DNA from: Formivibrio citricus
GTDB lineage: Bacteria > Pseudomonadota > Gammaproteobacteria > Burkholderiales > Chitinibacteraceae
Assembly: GCF_900115065.1 (NCBI RefSeq)
Contig: NZ_FOVE01000005.1
Coordinates: 62,001 to 126,000 of the forward strand
Length of the DNA: 64,000 nucleotides
Direction: 5' to 3'
This document shows positions 47,603 through 56,184 of the stretch, in pieces (the first letter of the stretch is position 1; each line of letters starts with the position of its first letter). Made by a program: the position numbers and the translations under genes. The notes beneath the pieces were generated by a model that worked only from the letters and a program-made list of their open reading frames with translations, was not told where the DNA came from and did no database searches.

Positions 47603-47718
47603 GTAGGACGGGATTCATCCCGTCACAATGGTTTTGGTCAATGAAGCGACGGGTTGAAACCCGTCCTACAGCAGACTCGCAACCTTTCACCCTGTGGGAG
47701 CGGTTGAAAACCGCGAAG
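47603..47718. repeat. Two dispersed palindromic repeats
   Basis: GTAGGACGGGATTCATCCCG...GACGGGTTGAAACCCGTCCTAC (47603-47669) is followed by TGTGGGAGCGGTTGAAAACC (47692-47718). Related units lie at 41125-41145 and at 52231-52254 and 55394-55418. The 434-bp gap between pcm and the pyruvyl transferase gene otherwise holds only the element at 47844. Confidence 0.8.
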
Positions 47719-47843
47719 ATTCCGGCCATCGAGCCAGCGATCTGCCGACTTATTCACCCACTTGATCGTTGAATCATAGACAGCGCGAAATTTCTGCCAG
47801 CAGGAAATCATCTGAAGGCATGCCAGCCGGGCGGAACAGGCCC

Positions 47844-47987
47844 TAGAACCTGTTCACAATCTGTCGCGGACGCCGTCAACGGGGTGAAGAGCAGCGCAGG
47901 AACCGGAGTTTATGCGGATAAATGAGGATTCCGAGCAGCACATGAGCCCCGATCACGGCTTCGCAGTAAGATTGTGAACAGGTTCTA
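47844..47987. mobile_element. 144-bp miniature element with 19-bp perfect terminal inverted repeats
   Basis: TAGAACCTGTTCACAATCT at 47844-47862 is exactly inverted at 47969-47987. If the outer TA is a target duplication, the ends are GAACC...GGTTC. There is no coding capacity. The element ends 10 bp before the ATG of the pyruvyl transferase-like gene. A related element sits on the other side of that gene. Confidence 0.75.
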
Positions 47988-47997
47988 TGCTGAAACC

Positions 47998-49200
47998 ATG
48001 GCCCATCACACCCCCCTCCTCTTCGGCGCTTTCGACCGCCACAACTTCGGCGACCTGTTGTTCCCGCACGTCGCCGCCGCGCTCTTGCATTCCGGAAACC
48101 TGCTGTTTGCCGGGCTGGCCGAGCGCGACCTGCGCAAGCACGGCGGCCATCGGGTGCGGGCACTGGCGAATCTGGCGGCGGAGTTGCAGGACCAACCGGT
48201 CGACGTGATTCACGTCGGCGGGGAAATCCTGACCTGCGATGCCTGGCAGACGGCCGTGATGTTGCTGCCAGCGGAAGAGGTGCAGGCCACGATTGCGCAT
48301 CTCGATTCGCTGCCGGCAGAAAAAATGGCGTGGGCGCAGCGGCAGTTGCAACTTGCCGACCTCGCCCCGTACGCCCTGTCGCGCGATTTGTTTCGGAAAG
48401 CCGGCAAGGTGGTTTATGCCGGCGTGGGCGGCGTGGAACTGGATCGCCGCCCGCCCGCGATGCGGGCCGAAGTGCTGGCCAAGCTCAGGGCGGCGGACTG
48501 GGTGAGCGTGCGCGACCGCTGGACGCTGGCGCATCTGCAAGCCGCCGGCATCCCGGCGCGGTTGATCCCCGACCCGGCTTCGCTCGTCGCAGAGCTTTTC
48601 GGCGAACGCGTCCGGCTGCACGGGCAAACTGGCGAGCCAGCCCGCATCGCTGCCGAGTTCCCGCAGGGCTATATCGCGATGCAATTCAGCGCGGATTTCG
48701 GCGACGACGCGACACTCGCCCAAATAGCCGCCCAACTGGACGAAGCCGCCGCCGAGAGCGGGTTGGGCGTGGCGTTCTTCCGCGCCGGCGCCGCGCCCTG
48801 GCACGACGATCTGGAATGCTTCCGACGAATCGCAGCCCGCCTGCGCACACCGCGCGTACAGATATTCGAATCGCTGAATGTGTGGGACATCTGCGCGCTC
48901 ATCGCCCGGAGCTGCGTCTATTGCGGCAGCAGCTTGCACGGCCGGATCGTCGCCATGGCCTTTGCGCTGCCGCGCATCAACCTGATCCACGCAGCCGCGC
49001 CGGAACATGCGCCCGGCAAACAGGCCGCCTACGCTACGACTTGGGAAGCGGAAGGCACGCCCATCGCCGTCGAAGCAGCCGGAATCGCTTCCGGCATCCG
49101 AGAAGCGCTCGCAGTTGATCGGTTGGGGCTCGTGCAGACAGCCTGCAGGTTGGTTGGTGCCAGCCGTGAGGGGTTATTGGCTTGGACGTGTGAAGTTTGA
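47998..49200 (+). CDS. Polysaccharide pyruvyl transferase family protein
   Basis: A 400-residue cytoplasmic protein. FGAFDRHNFGDLLFPHVAAA, the core VYAGVGGVELDRR, VSVRDRWTLAHLQAAG, and the C-terminal VYCGSSLHGRIVAMAFALPR (the family's SSLHG motif) are visible. The family adds ketal-linked pyruvate to surface sugars such as exopolysaccharide or S-layer polymers. No glycosyltransferase or export genes are near, which is unusual. The ATG at 47998 has no good ribosome site, and a GTG at 47974 lies inside the inverted-repeat element. The gene is bracketed by related elements at 47844-47987 and 49415-49551. Confidence 0.82.
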   Translation: MAHHTPLLFGAFDRHNFGDLLFPHVAAALLHSGNLLFAGLAERDLRKHGGHRVRALANLAAELQDQPVDVIHVGGEILTCDAWQTAVMLLPAEEVQATIAHLDSLPAEKMAWAQRQLQLADLAPYALSRDLFRKAGKVVYAGVGGVELDRRPPAMRAEVLAKLRAADWVSVRDRWTLAHLQAAGIPARLIPDPASLVAELFGERVRLHGQTGEPARIAAEFPQGYIAMQFSADFGDDATLAQIAAQLDEAAAESGLGVAFFRAGAAPWHDDLECFRRIAARLRTPRVQIFESLNVWDICALIARSCVYCGSSLHGRIVAMAFALPRINLIHAAAPEHAPGKQAAYATTWEAEGTPIAVEAAGIASGIREALAVDRLGLVQTACRLVGASREGLLAWTCEV

Positions 49201-49208
49201 ATTTTGCA

Positions 49209-49375
49209 GTCATACCGGCGAAGGCCGGTATCCAGCAGCGGAGCCGCTTCAAGCCTCTGGGCCCCGGCCTGCGCCGGGGCGACGACTTCGAGCAGCGAGC
49301 AGGTCGGAAAAGCAAAGCGCCTTCCGACGATTGCGGTTTATGCGTCGGATGGCGCCTACGGCTTATCCGACCTAC
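49209..49375. repeat. ATACCGGC and GTAGGTCGGAT family repeats
   Basis: CATACCGGCGAAGGCCGGTA with CCCCGGCCTGCGCCGGGG (49209-49290), then the inverted copy of the 46772-46847 repeat ending TCCGACCTAC (49302-49375). They occupy the first half of the 349-bp gap before mutS. Confidence 0.85.
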
Positions 49376-49414
49376 GCTCTGCAAAATTGGGGGGAATAGG
49401 GGCCTGCTTAATCA

Positions 49415-49551
49415 AGAACCAGCTCAGTAGGCGAGCGAGCCAAAGCAGGAGGCCGGAGCGCAGGAACCGGAATGTACATGGAGTACATGAGGATTCCGAG
49501 CACCGCCCGACTGCCAGATGCGAAGGCGCAGCCGCCTAATGAACAGGTTCT
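49415..49551. mobile_element. Degenerate copy of the 47.8-kb inverted-repeat element
   Basis: It shares CGCAGGAACCGG, CATGAGGATTCCGAGCA and the right end GAACAGGTTCTA with 47844-47987 in the same orientation. The left end (AGAACCAGCTCAG) is decayed. The right end provides part of the TAG stop codon of mutS. Confidence 0.65.
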
Positions 49552-52102
49552 AAGTAAGCAACCCGCGCAGCTTGTAAATCAACTCATGCGCCTCGCGCGG
49601 CGTGAGTTCGTCCGGATCGATGTCCTGCAACTCTTGAATCACCGCATGGGGTTCGGGTTCTTCGGGCTGCGGCAGCACGGCAAAGAGATCGCCCTGACCT
49701 TCCACGCGCACGCTGCTTTGCTCCAGCTCCACCAGCTTGCGCTTGGCCAAGCGCACCACGTCGCGCGGTACGCCGGCCAACTGCGCCACGGCCACGCCGT
49801 AGCTTTGCGAGGCCGGGCCTTCCTGCACGGCATGCAGGAACACGATCTTGTCCTTGTGCTCGACCGCATCCAGGTGCACGTTGGCGACGGTCGGGTAATC
49901 CTGCGCCAGCCGCGTCAGCTCGAAATAGTGCGTGGCGAACAGCGTGTAGGCACGGTTCTTTTCGATCAATTGCCGCGCAATCGCCCACGCAAGCGCCAAG
50001 CCGTCGAATGTGGACGTGCCACGCCCGACTTCGTCCATCAGCACCAGCGAATGCTCGCTCGCGTTGTTGAGGATGTTCGCGGTTTCGGTCATCTCGACCA
50101 TGAAGGTCGAGCGCCCGCCCGCCAGATCGTCCGATGCGCCGATACGGGTGAAGATGCGGTCCACCGTACCGATCACGGCCGAGGTCGCCGGCACAAAACT
50201 GCCGACATGCGCCAGCAGCACGATCAGCGCCACCTGGCGCATGTAGGTCGATTTACCGCCCATGTTCGGGCCGGTGATCAGCAACAATTTGCGCGCCAAC
50301 TGCAGATCGACACCGTTGGGGATGAAATCGTCGATCTGCGCTTCGACCACCGGATGACGGCCGGCTTCGATGCGGATCAGCGTTTCGTCGGAGAATTCCG
50401 GCGCGGTGTAGTTGCCCAGCGCGGCGCGTTCAGCCAGACAGGCCAGCACATCGACCGTCGCCACGGCCTGCGCAGCGAGACGCAAGTCGGCCAGCCAAGT
50501 TTGCAACTGGTCCAAGATGGCCTCGAACAGCGCCTTTTCCAGCGCCAGCGAGCGCTCCTGCGCCGAGAGGGCCTTGTCCTCGAATTCCTTGAGTTCCGGC
50601 GTGATGAAGCGCTCGGCGTTCTTCATGGTCTGGCGACGGCGGTAATCGTCCGGCACTTGATCCAGATAGGAATTGGTGATCTCGATGAAGAAGCCGGCCA
50701 CGCGGTTGTATTCCACGCGCAGGGTGGCGATGCCAGTGCGCTCGCGCTCGCGCGCTTCCATTTCGATCAGGTACTGGCCGCAGTTGTGCTGGATACCGCG
50801 CAGTTCGTCGAGTTCCGCCGAATAGCCGTCGGCGATCACGCCGCCTTCGCGCAGCACGACCGAGGGCTCGGGCAGGATGGCGGCGGCCAGCAAGGCATGG
50901 ATGGACGCATCCGGCTGCAGGGCGCGCGCCAGTTGCTTGAAGAATTCGCCTTCCGGCAACACGCGGACGAGTTCCGGCAGTTGCGCCAAACTATCGCGCA
51001 AGCTGGAAAGATCGCGCGGCCGGGCGCTTTTCAGCGCCACGCGCGCGCAAATGCGCTCGATATCGGCCACGGCATCCAGCACCCGCGCCACGTCCTGATA
51101 CGCGCCGGTTTCCAGCAAAGCGCCAATCGCCGACTGGCGCTCCAAGATGCGCGCATGGCTGCGCAGCGGATGATGCAGCCAGTGCGCCAGCAGACGGCTG
51201 CCCATGCCGGTCGAGCAGTGGTCGAGCAACGAAAACAGCGTCGGCGCAGCCTCGCCGCGAATGGTTTCCGTGATCTCCAGATTGCGCCGCGTAGCGGCAT
51301 CGAGTTCGATGTATTGGGTATGGTGCTCGACACGCAAGCCCAAGAGCTGCGGCAACGCCCCACCCTGCGTGCTGCGCACGTATTCGAGCAAAGCCCCGGC
51401 CGGACCAACGGCAAGCAGATCGGCTTCGACACCGAAACCGGCCAGATCGTGCACGCCGAAATGGCGCGTGAGGTTGCGCCCGGCCGCTGCCGGGTCGAAC
51501 TGCCAGCCGGAAAGCTTGCGGACCGGCATCGGCAGGTTATCGAGCAAGGCCAGATCGGCATCGTCCGGCGCCAGGATTTCCGCAGGGCGCAGACGTTCCA
51601 GCTCGGAAGCGAGCTTTTCCGCATCGGTATCCATCAGCGCAAAATCGCCCGAAGCCAGGGACAGCCACGCCATCCCCATCTTGCCCTTGTGGAAAGTCAG
51701 CGCCAGCAGGCGGTTTTCGCGCTTGTCGTCGAGCAAGGCCGCATCGGTCAGCGTGCCCGGCGTCACCACGCGCATCACCTTGCGCTCTACCGGCCCCTTG
51801 GCATTGACCTCGCCCACTTGCTCGCAAATCGCCACCGATTCACCGAACTTCACCAGCCGCGCCAGATACTGTTCGGCGGCATGATAGGGGATGCCCGCCA
51901 TGCGGATAGGAATGCCGGCCGACTGCCCGCGCGTGGTCAGCGTGATATCCAAGAGCTTCGCCGCCCGTACCGCATCGTCATGGAACAGCTCGTAAAAATC
52001 GCCCATGCGGTAGAACACCAGCTTGTCCGGGTGGTCTGCCTTGATGCGAAGGTATTGCTGCATCATCGGAGTGTGCTGGGGCGTGCTGTCCTTGCTGGCC
52101 AT
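49550..52102 (-). CDS. mutS: DNA mismatch repair protein MutS
   Basis: An 850-residue protein that recognises mismatches. The N-terminal mismatch-binding domain has the Phe-x-Glu element ([11 protein letters not shown]). The ATPase has [13 protein letters not shown] (about residue 615, as in E. coli), [14 protein letters not shown] and ATHYFELT. The C-terminus ends KLRGLLT. The ATG at 52102 is the family start. The stop codon TAG is formed where an inverted-repeat element abuts the gene, so insertion happened at or just after the natural end without harming the protein. Confidence 0.97.
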   Translation of the reverse strand: MASKDSTPQHTPMMQQYLRIKADHPDKLVFYRMGDFYELFHDDAVRAAKLLDITLTTRGQSAGIPIRMAGIPYHAAEQYLARLVKFGESVAICEQVGEVNAKGPVERKVMRVVTPGTLTDAALLDDKRENRLLALTFHKGKMGMAWLSLASGDFALMDTDAEKLASELERLRPAEILAPDDADLALLDNLPMPVRKLSGWQFDPAAAGRNLTRHFGVHDLAGFGVEADLLAVGPAGALLEYVRSTQGGALPQLLGLRVEHHTQYIELDAATRRNLEITETIRGEAAPTLFSLLDHCSTGMGSRLLAHWLHHPLRSHARILERQSAIGALLETGAYQDVARVLDAVADIERICARVALKSARPRDLSSLRDSLAQLPELVRVLPEGEFFKQLARALQPDASIHALLAAAILPEPSVVLREGGVIADGYSAELDELRGIQHNCGQYLIEMEARERERTGIATLRVEYNRVAGFFIEITNSYLDQVPDDYRRRQTMKNAERFITPELKEFEDKALSAQERSLALEKALFEAILDQLQTWLADLRLAAQAVATVDVLACLAERAALGNYTAPEFSDETLIRIEAGRHPVVEAQIDDFIPNGVDLQLARKLLLITGPNMGGKSTYMRQVALIVLLAHVGSFVPATSAVIGTVDRIFTRIGASDDLAGGRSTFMVEMTETANILNNASEHSLVLMDEVGRGTSTFDGLALAWAIARQLIEKNRAYTLFATHYFELTRLAQDYPTVANVHLDAVEHKDKIVFLHAVQEGPASQSYGVAVAQLAGVPRDVVRLAKRKLVELEQSSVRVEGQGDLFAVLPQPEEPEPHAVIQELQDIDPDELTPREAHELIYKLRGLLT

Positions 52103-52230
52103 CGTCTGTTCTTGCTTTGATCGGGAAACAGCGGAATTTAGCATAAAGGCCGGCCCTGTTGACATGACCGCGAGCCGATACCGGAAAGGCCATTGCGACC
52201 TTGCACGGTTTCGCTCGGCGGCCACCTCGC

Positions 52231-52254
52231 GTGGGAGCGGATGAAATCCGCGAA
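52231..52254. repeat. Dispersed GGGAGCGGATGAAATCCG repeat
   Basis: GTGGGAGCGGATGAAATCCG followed by CGAA. Inverted copy at 55394-55418, related copy at 47692-47718. Lies in the 323-bp gap between mutS and the toxin-antitoxin pair. Confidence 0.75.
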
Positions 52255-52278
52255 TCGGGCGGTGGTTTCAAGCCGTAG

Positions 52279-52306
52279 CCGGTCTTGCGACCGGGCGGAT
52301 TTTTTG
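52279..52306 (+). terminator. Terminator-like hairpin upstream of the toxin-antitoxin genes
   Basis: CCGGTC-TTGC-GACCGG followed by GCGGATTTTTTG. No plus-strand gene precedes it closely, so it may block stray transcripts entering the toxin-antitoxin operon. Confidence 0.4.
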
Positions 52307-52364
52307 CGAGCCATTCGTCACAATGGGTCGAGTCAAGCCGGCGTAGAGGGCAAGTTCGGATCAA

Positions 52365-52394
52365 GTGACTCTGGCATAAACAAGCTGTTATGAT
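52365..52394 (+). promoter_or_regulatory. Candidate promoter of the toxin-antitoxin operon
   Basis: GTGACT and TATGAT with an 18-bp spacer, 31 bp before the antitoxin ATG, which has AAGGAG as ribosome site. Confidence 0.45.
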
Positions 52395-52425
52395 TTCTGC
52401 ACGCTACAGGCATCAAGGAGTACCC

Positions 52426-52656
52426 ATGACACCCACCCCCATTGAGACGATCGAAGCCGCTGCCATGCAACTGCCCAAGGCCGACCGAATTCATCTGGCG
52501 GAACGCCTGCTGGCCAGCCTGGAAGAAGATGATGAAATCCAGACCGCCTGGATCGCAGAAGCCGAACGCCGTGCCGATGCACTGGATAGCGGCACGACGC
52601 AAGCCATCGCTATCGAAGATGCCATGGCCCAGCTACGTGGCAGCTTGCAGCATTGA
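52426..52656 (+). CDS. Addiction-module antitoxin, Unstab_antitox family
   Basis: A 76-residue acidic helical protein (ETIEAAAMQLPKADRIHLAE, RLLASLEEDDEIQTAWIAEA, ERRADALDSGTTQAI). This is the pattern of the putative addiction module component family that pairs with ParE/RelE-type toxins. The ATG at 52426 follows AAGGAG. Its stop overlaps the TTG start of the toxin, which couples their synthesis. Confidence 0.88.
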   Translation: MTPTPIETIEAAAMQLPKADRIHLAERLLASLEEDDEIQTAWIAEAERRADALDSGTTQAIAIEDAMAQLRGSLQH

Positions 52657-52943
52657 ACATCGTCATCCATACGGCCGCAATGGCTGAGCTTCAACAAGCC
52701 TGCGATTACTACCGGGATCAGGCTTCCAGCCTCGTCGCCGAAAACTTCCTGGCGCAAGTCGATCATGCGATTGGCTGCCTGCGCGAATACCCGGAACTGG
52801 GTCAGCCTGTTTCATCGCGCCTGCGCACGCTACCGCTGCGCCAGTTTCCGTACTCCATGATCTACCGTCTGCAAACCCAAACTCTCACCATCCTGACCAT
52901 TGCCCACCAACGCCGCCGTCCGGGGTATTGGGCGGGGCGTTAA
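52653..52943 (+). CDS. RelE/ParE-family toxin
   Basis: A 96-residue basic protein: IHTAAMAELQQACDYYRDQA, REYPELGQPVSSRLRTLPLR, FPYSMIYRLQTQTLTILTIA, HQRRRPGYW. The fold is that of ParE/RelE toxins; the YW C-terminus and the R-x-F-P-Y-S strand favour the ParE-like branch. The start is TTG at 52653, sharing bases with the antitoxin stop (TTGA). Whether it hits gyrase or ribosomes cannot be read from sequence. Confidence 0.88.
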   Translation: MNIVIHTAAMAELQQACDYYRDQASSLVAENFLAQVDHAIGCLREYPELGQPVSSRLRTLPLRQFPYSMIYRLQTQTLTILTIAHQRRRPGYWAGR

Positions 52944-52956
52944 ACCCCGCTCAATT
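52932..52956 (+). terminator. Hairpin at the end of the toxin gene
   Basis: GCGGGG and CCCCGC pair around a 7-nt loop that holds the toxin stop codon, followed by TCAATTT. It may also end the convergent LysR transcript. Confidence 0.45.
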
Positions 52957-52970
52957 TAACGATTGCGCAT

Positions 52971-53888
52971 TCATGCGCCCTGCATCCACCCATCCCACGG
53001 CGGCGGATCGCCGAGTTCTTCGGCGAGGTAATCGACCAGCGCCCGTACCTTGGCGGACAGGTGGCGGCGGGAGGGGTAGACCGCGTGCATGAACAGATCG
53101 GTCAGGCGGTAATCCGGGAGCACGGGCACCAGCCGACCGTTGCGCAGGTCTTCGCCAATCAAAAATGTTGGCTGGCGCGTAATGCCCTCTCCTGCCAGCG
53201 CGGCCACGCGCAGGATGTCGCCGCTGTTGGCGCGCCAGCCGCCTTTCACTGCGACGCTTTCCTGTCCGTTGGGGCCAATGAAAGTCCATTCATCGCAGCG
53301 GGGTGAGTTGGTGTAGATCAGGCAGGCGTGCCGGGTCAGTTCTTGCAATTGGACCGGTGCGCCCGCCCGCTCAAGGTAGGCAGGCGCAGCGCAGCAGACG
53401 ATGCGCACCGTGCACAGGCGCCGTGCAACCAGCGATGGATCGAGTTGCGCGGTGATGCGCAGCGCCAGATCGAAGCCTTCCTCGACCAGATCGATCAGCC
53501 GGTCGGATAGCGAGACCTCGACGTCCACCTGAGGGTAGCGCGCGCGAAACCCCGCCAGCAGGCCAGCCATGCGTTCCGCGCCGAACGACATCGGCGCGGT
53601 CAGGCGCAACAGACCGGAAGGCGCTGCCGATTGCCGCCCCACCAGCGATTCGGTTTCTTCGAGCTCGGCCAGCAGTGGCAGGCTGCGCTCGTAATAGGCC
53701 CTGCCTGCATCGGTCAGGCTCAGGCTGCGCGTGGTGCGGTTCAGCAAGCGCCCGCCCAAGTGGGCTTCCAAATCGGCGATCAGGCGCGAAGTCGCTGTAG
53801 TGGAAAGGCCCAACTGCTCAGCCGCACGGACAAAGCTGCCCGCCTCGACCACGCGCACAAACACCTGCATTGCGGTAATCCGGTCCAT
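52971..53888 (-). CDS. LysR-family transcriptional regulator
   Basis: A 305-residue regulator. The winged helix is at residues 1-60 (AMQVFVRVVEAGSFVRAAEQ, LGLSTTATSRLIADLEAHLG); the effector domain follows (SGLLRLTAPMSFGAERMAGL). It belongs to the DsdC/PgrR-like subgroup often divergent from small oxidoreductase or DoxX operons. It is transcribed away from doxX-ygiD with 107 bp between, so it probably controls that pair and itself. Confidence 0.93.
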   Translation of the reverse strand: MDRITAMQVFVRVVEAGSFVRAAEQLGLSTTATSRLIADLEAHLGGRLLNRTTRSLSLTDAGRAYYERSLPLLAELEETESLVGRQSAAPSGLLRLTAPMSFGAERMAGLLAGFRARYPQVDVEVSLSDRLIDLVEEGFDLALRITAQLDPSLVARRLCTVRIVCCAAPAYLERAGAPVQLQELTRHACLIYTNSPRCDEWTFIGPNGQESVAVKGGWRANSGDILRVAALAGEGITRQPTFLIGEDLRNGRLVPVLPDYRLTDLFMHAVYPSRRHLSAKVRALVDYLAEELGDPPPWDGWMQGA

Positions 53889-53898
53889 TGCCGCTCCA

Positions 53899-53951
53899 AT
53901 TATCCCGAATACAGGGATTCAAATTCACACAATCACCAGTTTATCCCGGAA
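53899..53951. promoter_or_regulatory. Candidate LysR operator region
   Basis: ATCCC-N7-GGGAT (53902-53918) is a LysR-type inverted repeat. TATCCCG recurs at 53942-53948, about four helical turns away. The spacing is typical of LysR recognition and activation sites. Assignment is by position and symmetry only. Confidence 0.5.
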
Positions 53952-53995
53952 CATGAAACCAACATACTGATTCCATCAACTCAAGGAGATTCACC

Positions 53996-54406
53996 ATGAT
54001 CGATACCCGTACCGCACCCTATGCCGCGCTGGCACTGCGCGCTGCCCTTGGCATCATGTTTGTCGCACACGGACTGACCAAGCTGCTTGTTTTCACCCTG
54101 CCCGGCACGGCCGCTTTCTTTGCCAAGGTCGGATTTCCCGGCTGGATGGCCTATCCGGTCACCGCCGCCGAAATCATAGGCGGGGCAATGCTGGTCATCG
54201 GCGTCTATCCGCGCATCGTCGCTGCAGCCCTGCTGCCGGTTCTGATCGGCGCAGCCAGCGTACACTTGAATAATGGCTGGTCTTTCAGCAACCCCCGTGG
54301 TGGGTGGGAATACCCGGTCTTTCTGATCTTTGCCGCACTCACCCTGGCGCTTCTGGGTGACGGCGCGTTTGCACTGAAGCCATCGCCAGCACTCGGCCGG
54401 AGGTAA
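53996..54406 (+). CDS. DoxX-family membrane protein
   Basis: A 136-residue protein with four hydrophobic helices (ALALRAALGIMFVAHGLTKL, MAYPVTAAEIIGGAMLVIGV, AAALLPVLIGAASVH, FLIFAALTLALLGDGAF), the DoxX/SURF4-like pattern. AAGGAG precedes the ATG. DoxX proteins are linked to redox or thiol stress in some bacteria, but the role is mostly unknown. It lies 5 bp before ygiD, under likely control of the divergent LysR protein. Confidence 0.9.
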   Translation: MIDTRTAPYAALALRAALGIMFVAHGLTKLLVFTLPGTAAFFAKVGFPGWMAYPVTAAEIIGGAMLVIGVYPRIVAAALLPVLIGAASVHLNNGWSFSNPRGGWEYPVFLIFAALTLALLGDGAFALKPSPALGRR

Positions 54407-54411
54407 GCATC

Positions 54412-55200
54412 ATGAGCACCCTGCCCGCCCTGTTCGTTTCGCACGGCTCGCCCATGCTGGCGCAGGATGCCGGCCACACCGGGGCGGCCTGGCAGCAACT
54501 CTTTGCCAGCCTGCCCAGACCGCAAGCCATTCTGGTGCTGTCGGCGCACTGGCTTACCCCCGCTCCACAGGTGAGTGCCACGGCCCTGCCCAAAACGATC
54601 CACGATTTCGGTGGCTTCCCGCGCGAGCTCTACGGCATGCAATACCCTGCTCCGGGTGCACCCCAGCTCGCCGGTGAAGTGGCGGCCTTGCTGGATGAAG
54701 CCGGTTTCACCGCCAGTCTCGACCCCGAGCGCGGGCTGGATCACGGCGCCTGGGTTCCGTTACGGTTGATGGCTTCCGCTGCCGATATCCCGGTACTGCA
54801 ACTCTCGCTGCAGCCGCAGTTCGGCCCCGACTACCACTATCGACTGGGGCAAGCGCTGGCTCCGTTGCGTTCGCAGGGCGTGCTGCTGCTCGGCTCGGGC
54901 AGTCTCACCCACAACCTGTTCGAGGTGCAATGGAACGCGGGCGATGACGAATCCGCCGTTCCCGAATACGTCTACGCCTTCCAGCGCTGGGTGCACGAAA
55001 AGCTGCTCGCGGGCGATACGGCGGCGTTGCTCGACTATCGCCGCCAAGCGCCTTCCGCCGAACGCGCCCATCCCACGGAGGAACATCTGTTGCCGCTGTT
55101 CGCCATGCTGGGCGCGGGTTCGCCGGGGGCGGTGCGTCGACATTTTGCGGGGATTACGGAAGGCGTGCTGGCGATGGATGTTTACAGTTTTGGTTTTTGA
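54412..55200 (+). CDS. DODA-type extradiol ring-cleavage dioxygenase (YgiD-like)
   Basis: A 262-residue class III extradiol dioxygenase. Metal-binding histidines are seen in LFVSHGSPML and VLSAHWLTP, and others in LDHGAWVPLRLM and GSGSLTHNLFE. The family includes plant DOPA 4,5-dioxygenase and E. coli YgiD; the natural bacterial substrate is uncertain. Forms an operon with doxX. Downstream are only repeats. Confidence 0.9.
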   Translation: MSTLPALFVSHGSPMLAQDAGHTGAAWQQLFASLPRPQAILVLSAHWLTPAPQVSATALPKTIHDFGGFPRELYGMQYPAPGAPQLAGEVAALLDEAGFTASLDPERGLDHGAWVPLRLMASAADIPVLQLSLQPQFGPDYHYRLGQALAPLRSQGVLLLGSGSLTHNLFEVQWNAGDDESAVPEYVYAFQRWVHEKLLAGDTAALLDYRRQAPSAERAHPTEEHLLPLFAMLGAGSPGAVRRHFAGITEGVLAMDVYSFGF

Positions 55201-55512
55201 GCCTGTTGAACCACAGAGGCACGGAGAACACAGAGAAAACCAAAAACACAATGTTTAGTCTTCGGCAATCCGGATTCGGCGGGTTACGCCTTTGGCTAAC
55301 CCGCCCTACCATCTGCGCCGGTATGACGACAAAAACTCAAACTTCACTTGGCCGGATCAATATGCAGACATGCATTTGCAGTCCTAAGTTCAATTCGCGG
55401 ATTTCATCCGCTCCCACATGAATCTGCAGGTTCTTTGTTTGCCCTTCTGCAATCTGGACTTCTTGCAAAAATCCCGACGAATCTGCTTGCATGGAGACGG
55501 CCAAGGCGATTT
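55201..55512. repeat. Repeat-filled gap between ygiD and tetR
   Basis: It contains ACCACAGAGGCACGGAGAAC (related to 62435-62462), GGCGGGTTACGCC...GGCTAACCCGCCCTACC (55279-55310), CGCCGGTATGACGAC with the AAACTTCACTTGG tail (55316-55352), and CGCGGATTTCATCCGCTCCC (55394-55418). Nothing coding is evident. Confidence 0.75.
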
Positions 55513-55534
55513 AATGACTGACTGGTCAGTTATT
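55513..55534 (+). promoter_or_regulatory. TetR-type operator upstream of tetR-emrAB
   Basis: ACTGAC-TG-GTCAGT is a perfect 14-bp palindrome at 55517-55530, extended by AAT...ATT with one mismatch. It lies 15 bp before the tetR ATG, so the regulator probably represses its own operon. Confidence 0.75.
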
Positions 55535-55548
55535 TGATTATCTCCGAA

Positions 55549-56184
55549 ATGTCCACTCATCCCCGTCCCCGCCAGCGCCGCAAAGAAGCCCGTCCGGGCG
55601 AGATCATTGCCGCCGCGCTGGAGCTGTTTTTGACCAAGGGTTTCGCCGCGACCAGGATCGACGACGTGGCAAAAGCTGCGGGCGTAACCAAGGGCACGGT
55701 CTATCTCTACTACCCGAGCAAGGAAGCGCTGTTCCAGGCTGCGTTGCGCGAAACGGTCATTCCCAACATCGCCCGCGCGGACGAGGCCATCGTCACCGCC
55801 GGCCAGTCCGCTGCCGGGCAACTGCGCACGACGATCCGCTTCTGGGCCACCAGCATCGCCGAATGTCGCGGCAGCCTGCTCAAGCTCCTGATTGCCGAAG
55901 CGGGCAACTTTCCGGAGCTGGCCGATTTTTACTTCGAAGAAGTGGTCAAGCCGGTACAGAACCACGTTGCCTGCATCATCCACCATGGCATCGAGCGCGG
56001 CGAATTCCGGCCGCTGGATGCCGAAATGCTGGCACGTACGCTCTTCGCTCCCATCGCGCTGACCAACATCTGGCGCTATACCCATTCCGGCCCGAACGCC
56101 CTGCAGAGCGATCTCGTGGCGCTGGCCGAGTTTCATCTGGATGTCGTACTCAACGGCATCATGCTTTCCAGGGAATCGACATGA
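55549..56184 (+). CDS. TetR/AcrR-family repressor of the efflux operon
   Basis: A 211-residue regulator. The N-terminal helix-turn-helix is intact (GEIIAAALELFLTKGFAATR, IDDVAKAAGVTKGTVYLYYP). The ligand domain has the TetR_C features of AcrR-like regulators with a conserved FxEEVVKPVQNHV helix. The ATG at 55549 is preferred over a TTG at 55534, which would lie in the operator. Its stop overlaps the emrA start (ATGA), so repressor and pump are translated together. Confidence 0.93.
   Translation: MSTHPRPRQRRKEARPGEIIAAALELFLTKGFAATRIDDVAKAAGVTKGTVYLYYPSKEALFQAALRETVIPNIARADEAIVTAGQSAAGQLRTTIRFWATSIAECRGSLLKLLIAEAGNFPELADFYFEEVVKPVQNHVACIIHHGIERGEFRPLDAEMLARTLFAPIALTNIWRYTHSGPNALQSDLVALAEFHLDVVLNGIMLSREST

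Noticed and set aside
49472-52120. Long plus-strand open frame (about 880 codons) opposite mutS
   Set aside because: Antisense to a complete MutS with all motifs; composition is that of a shadow frame.
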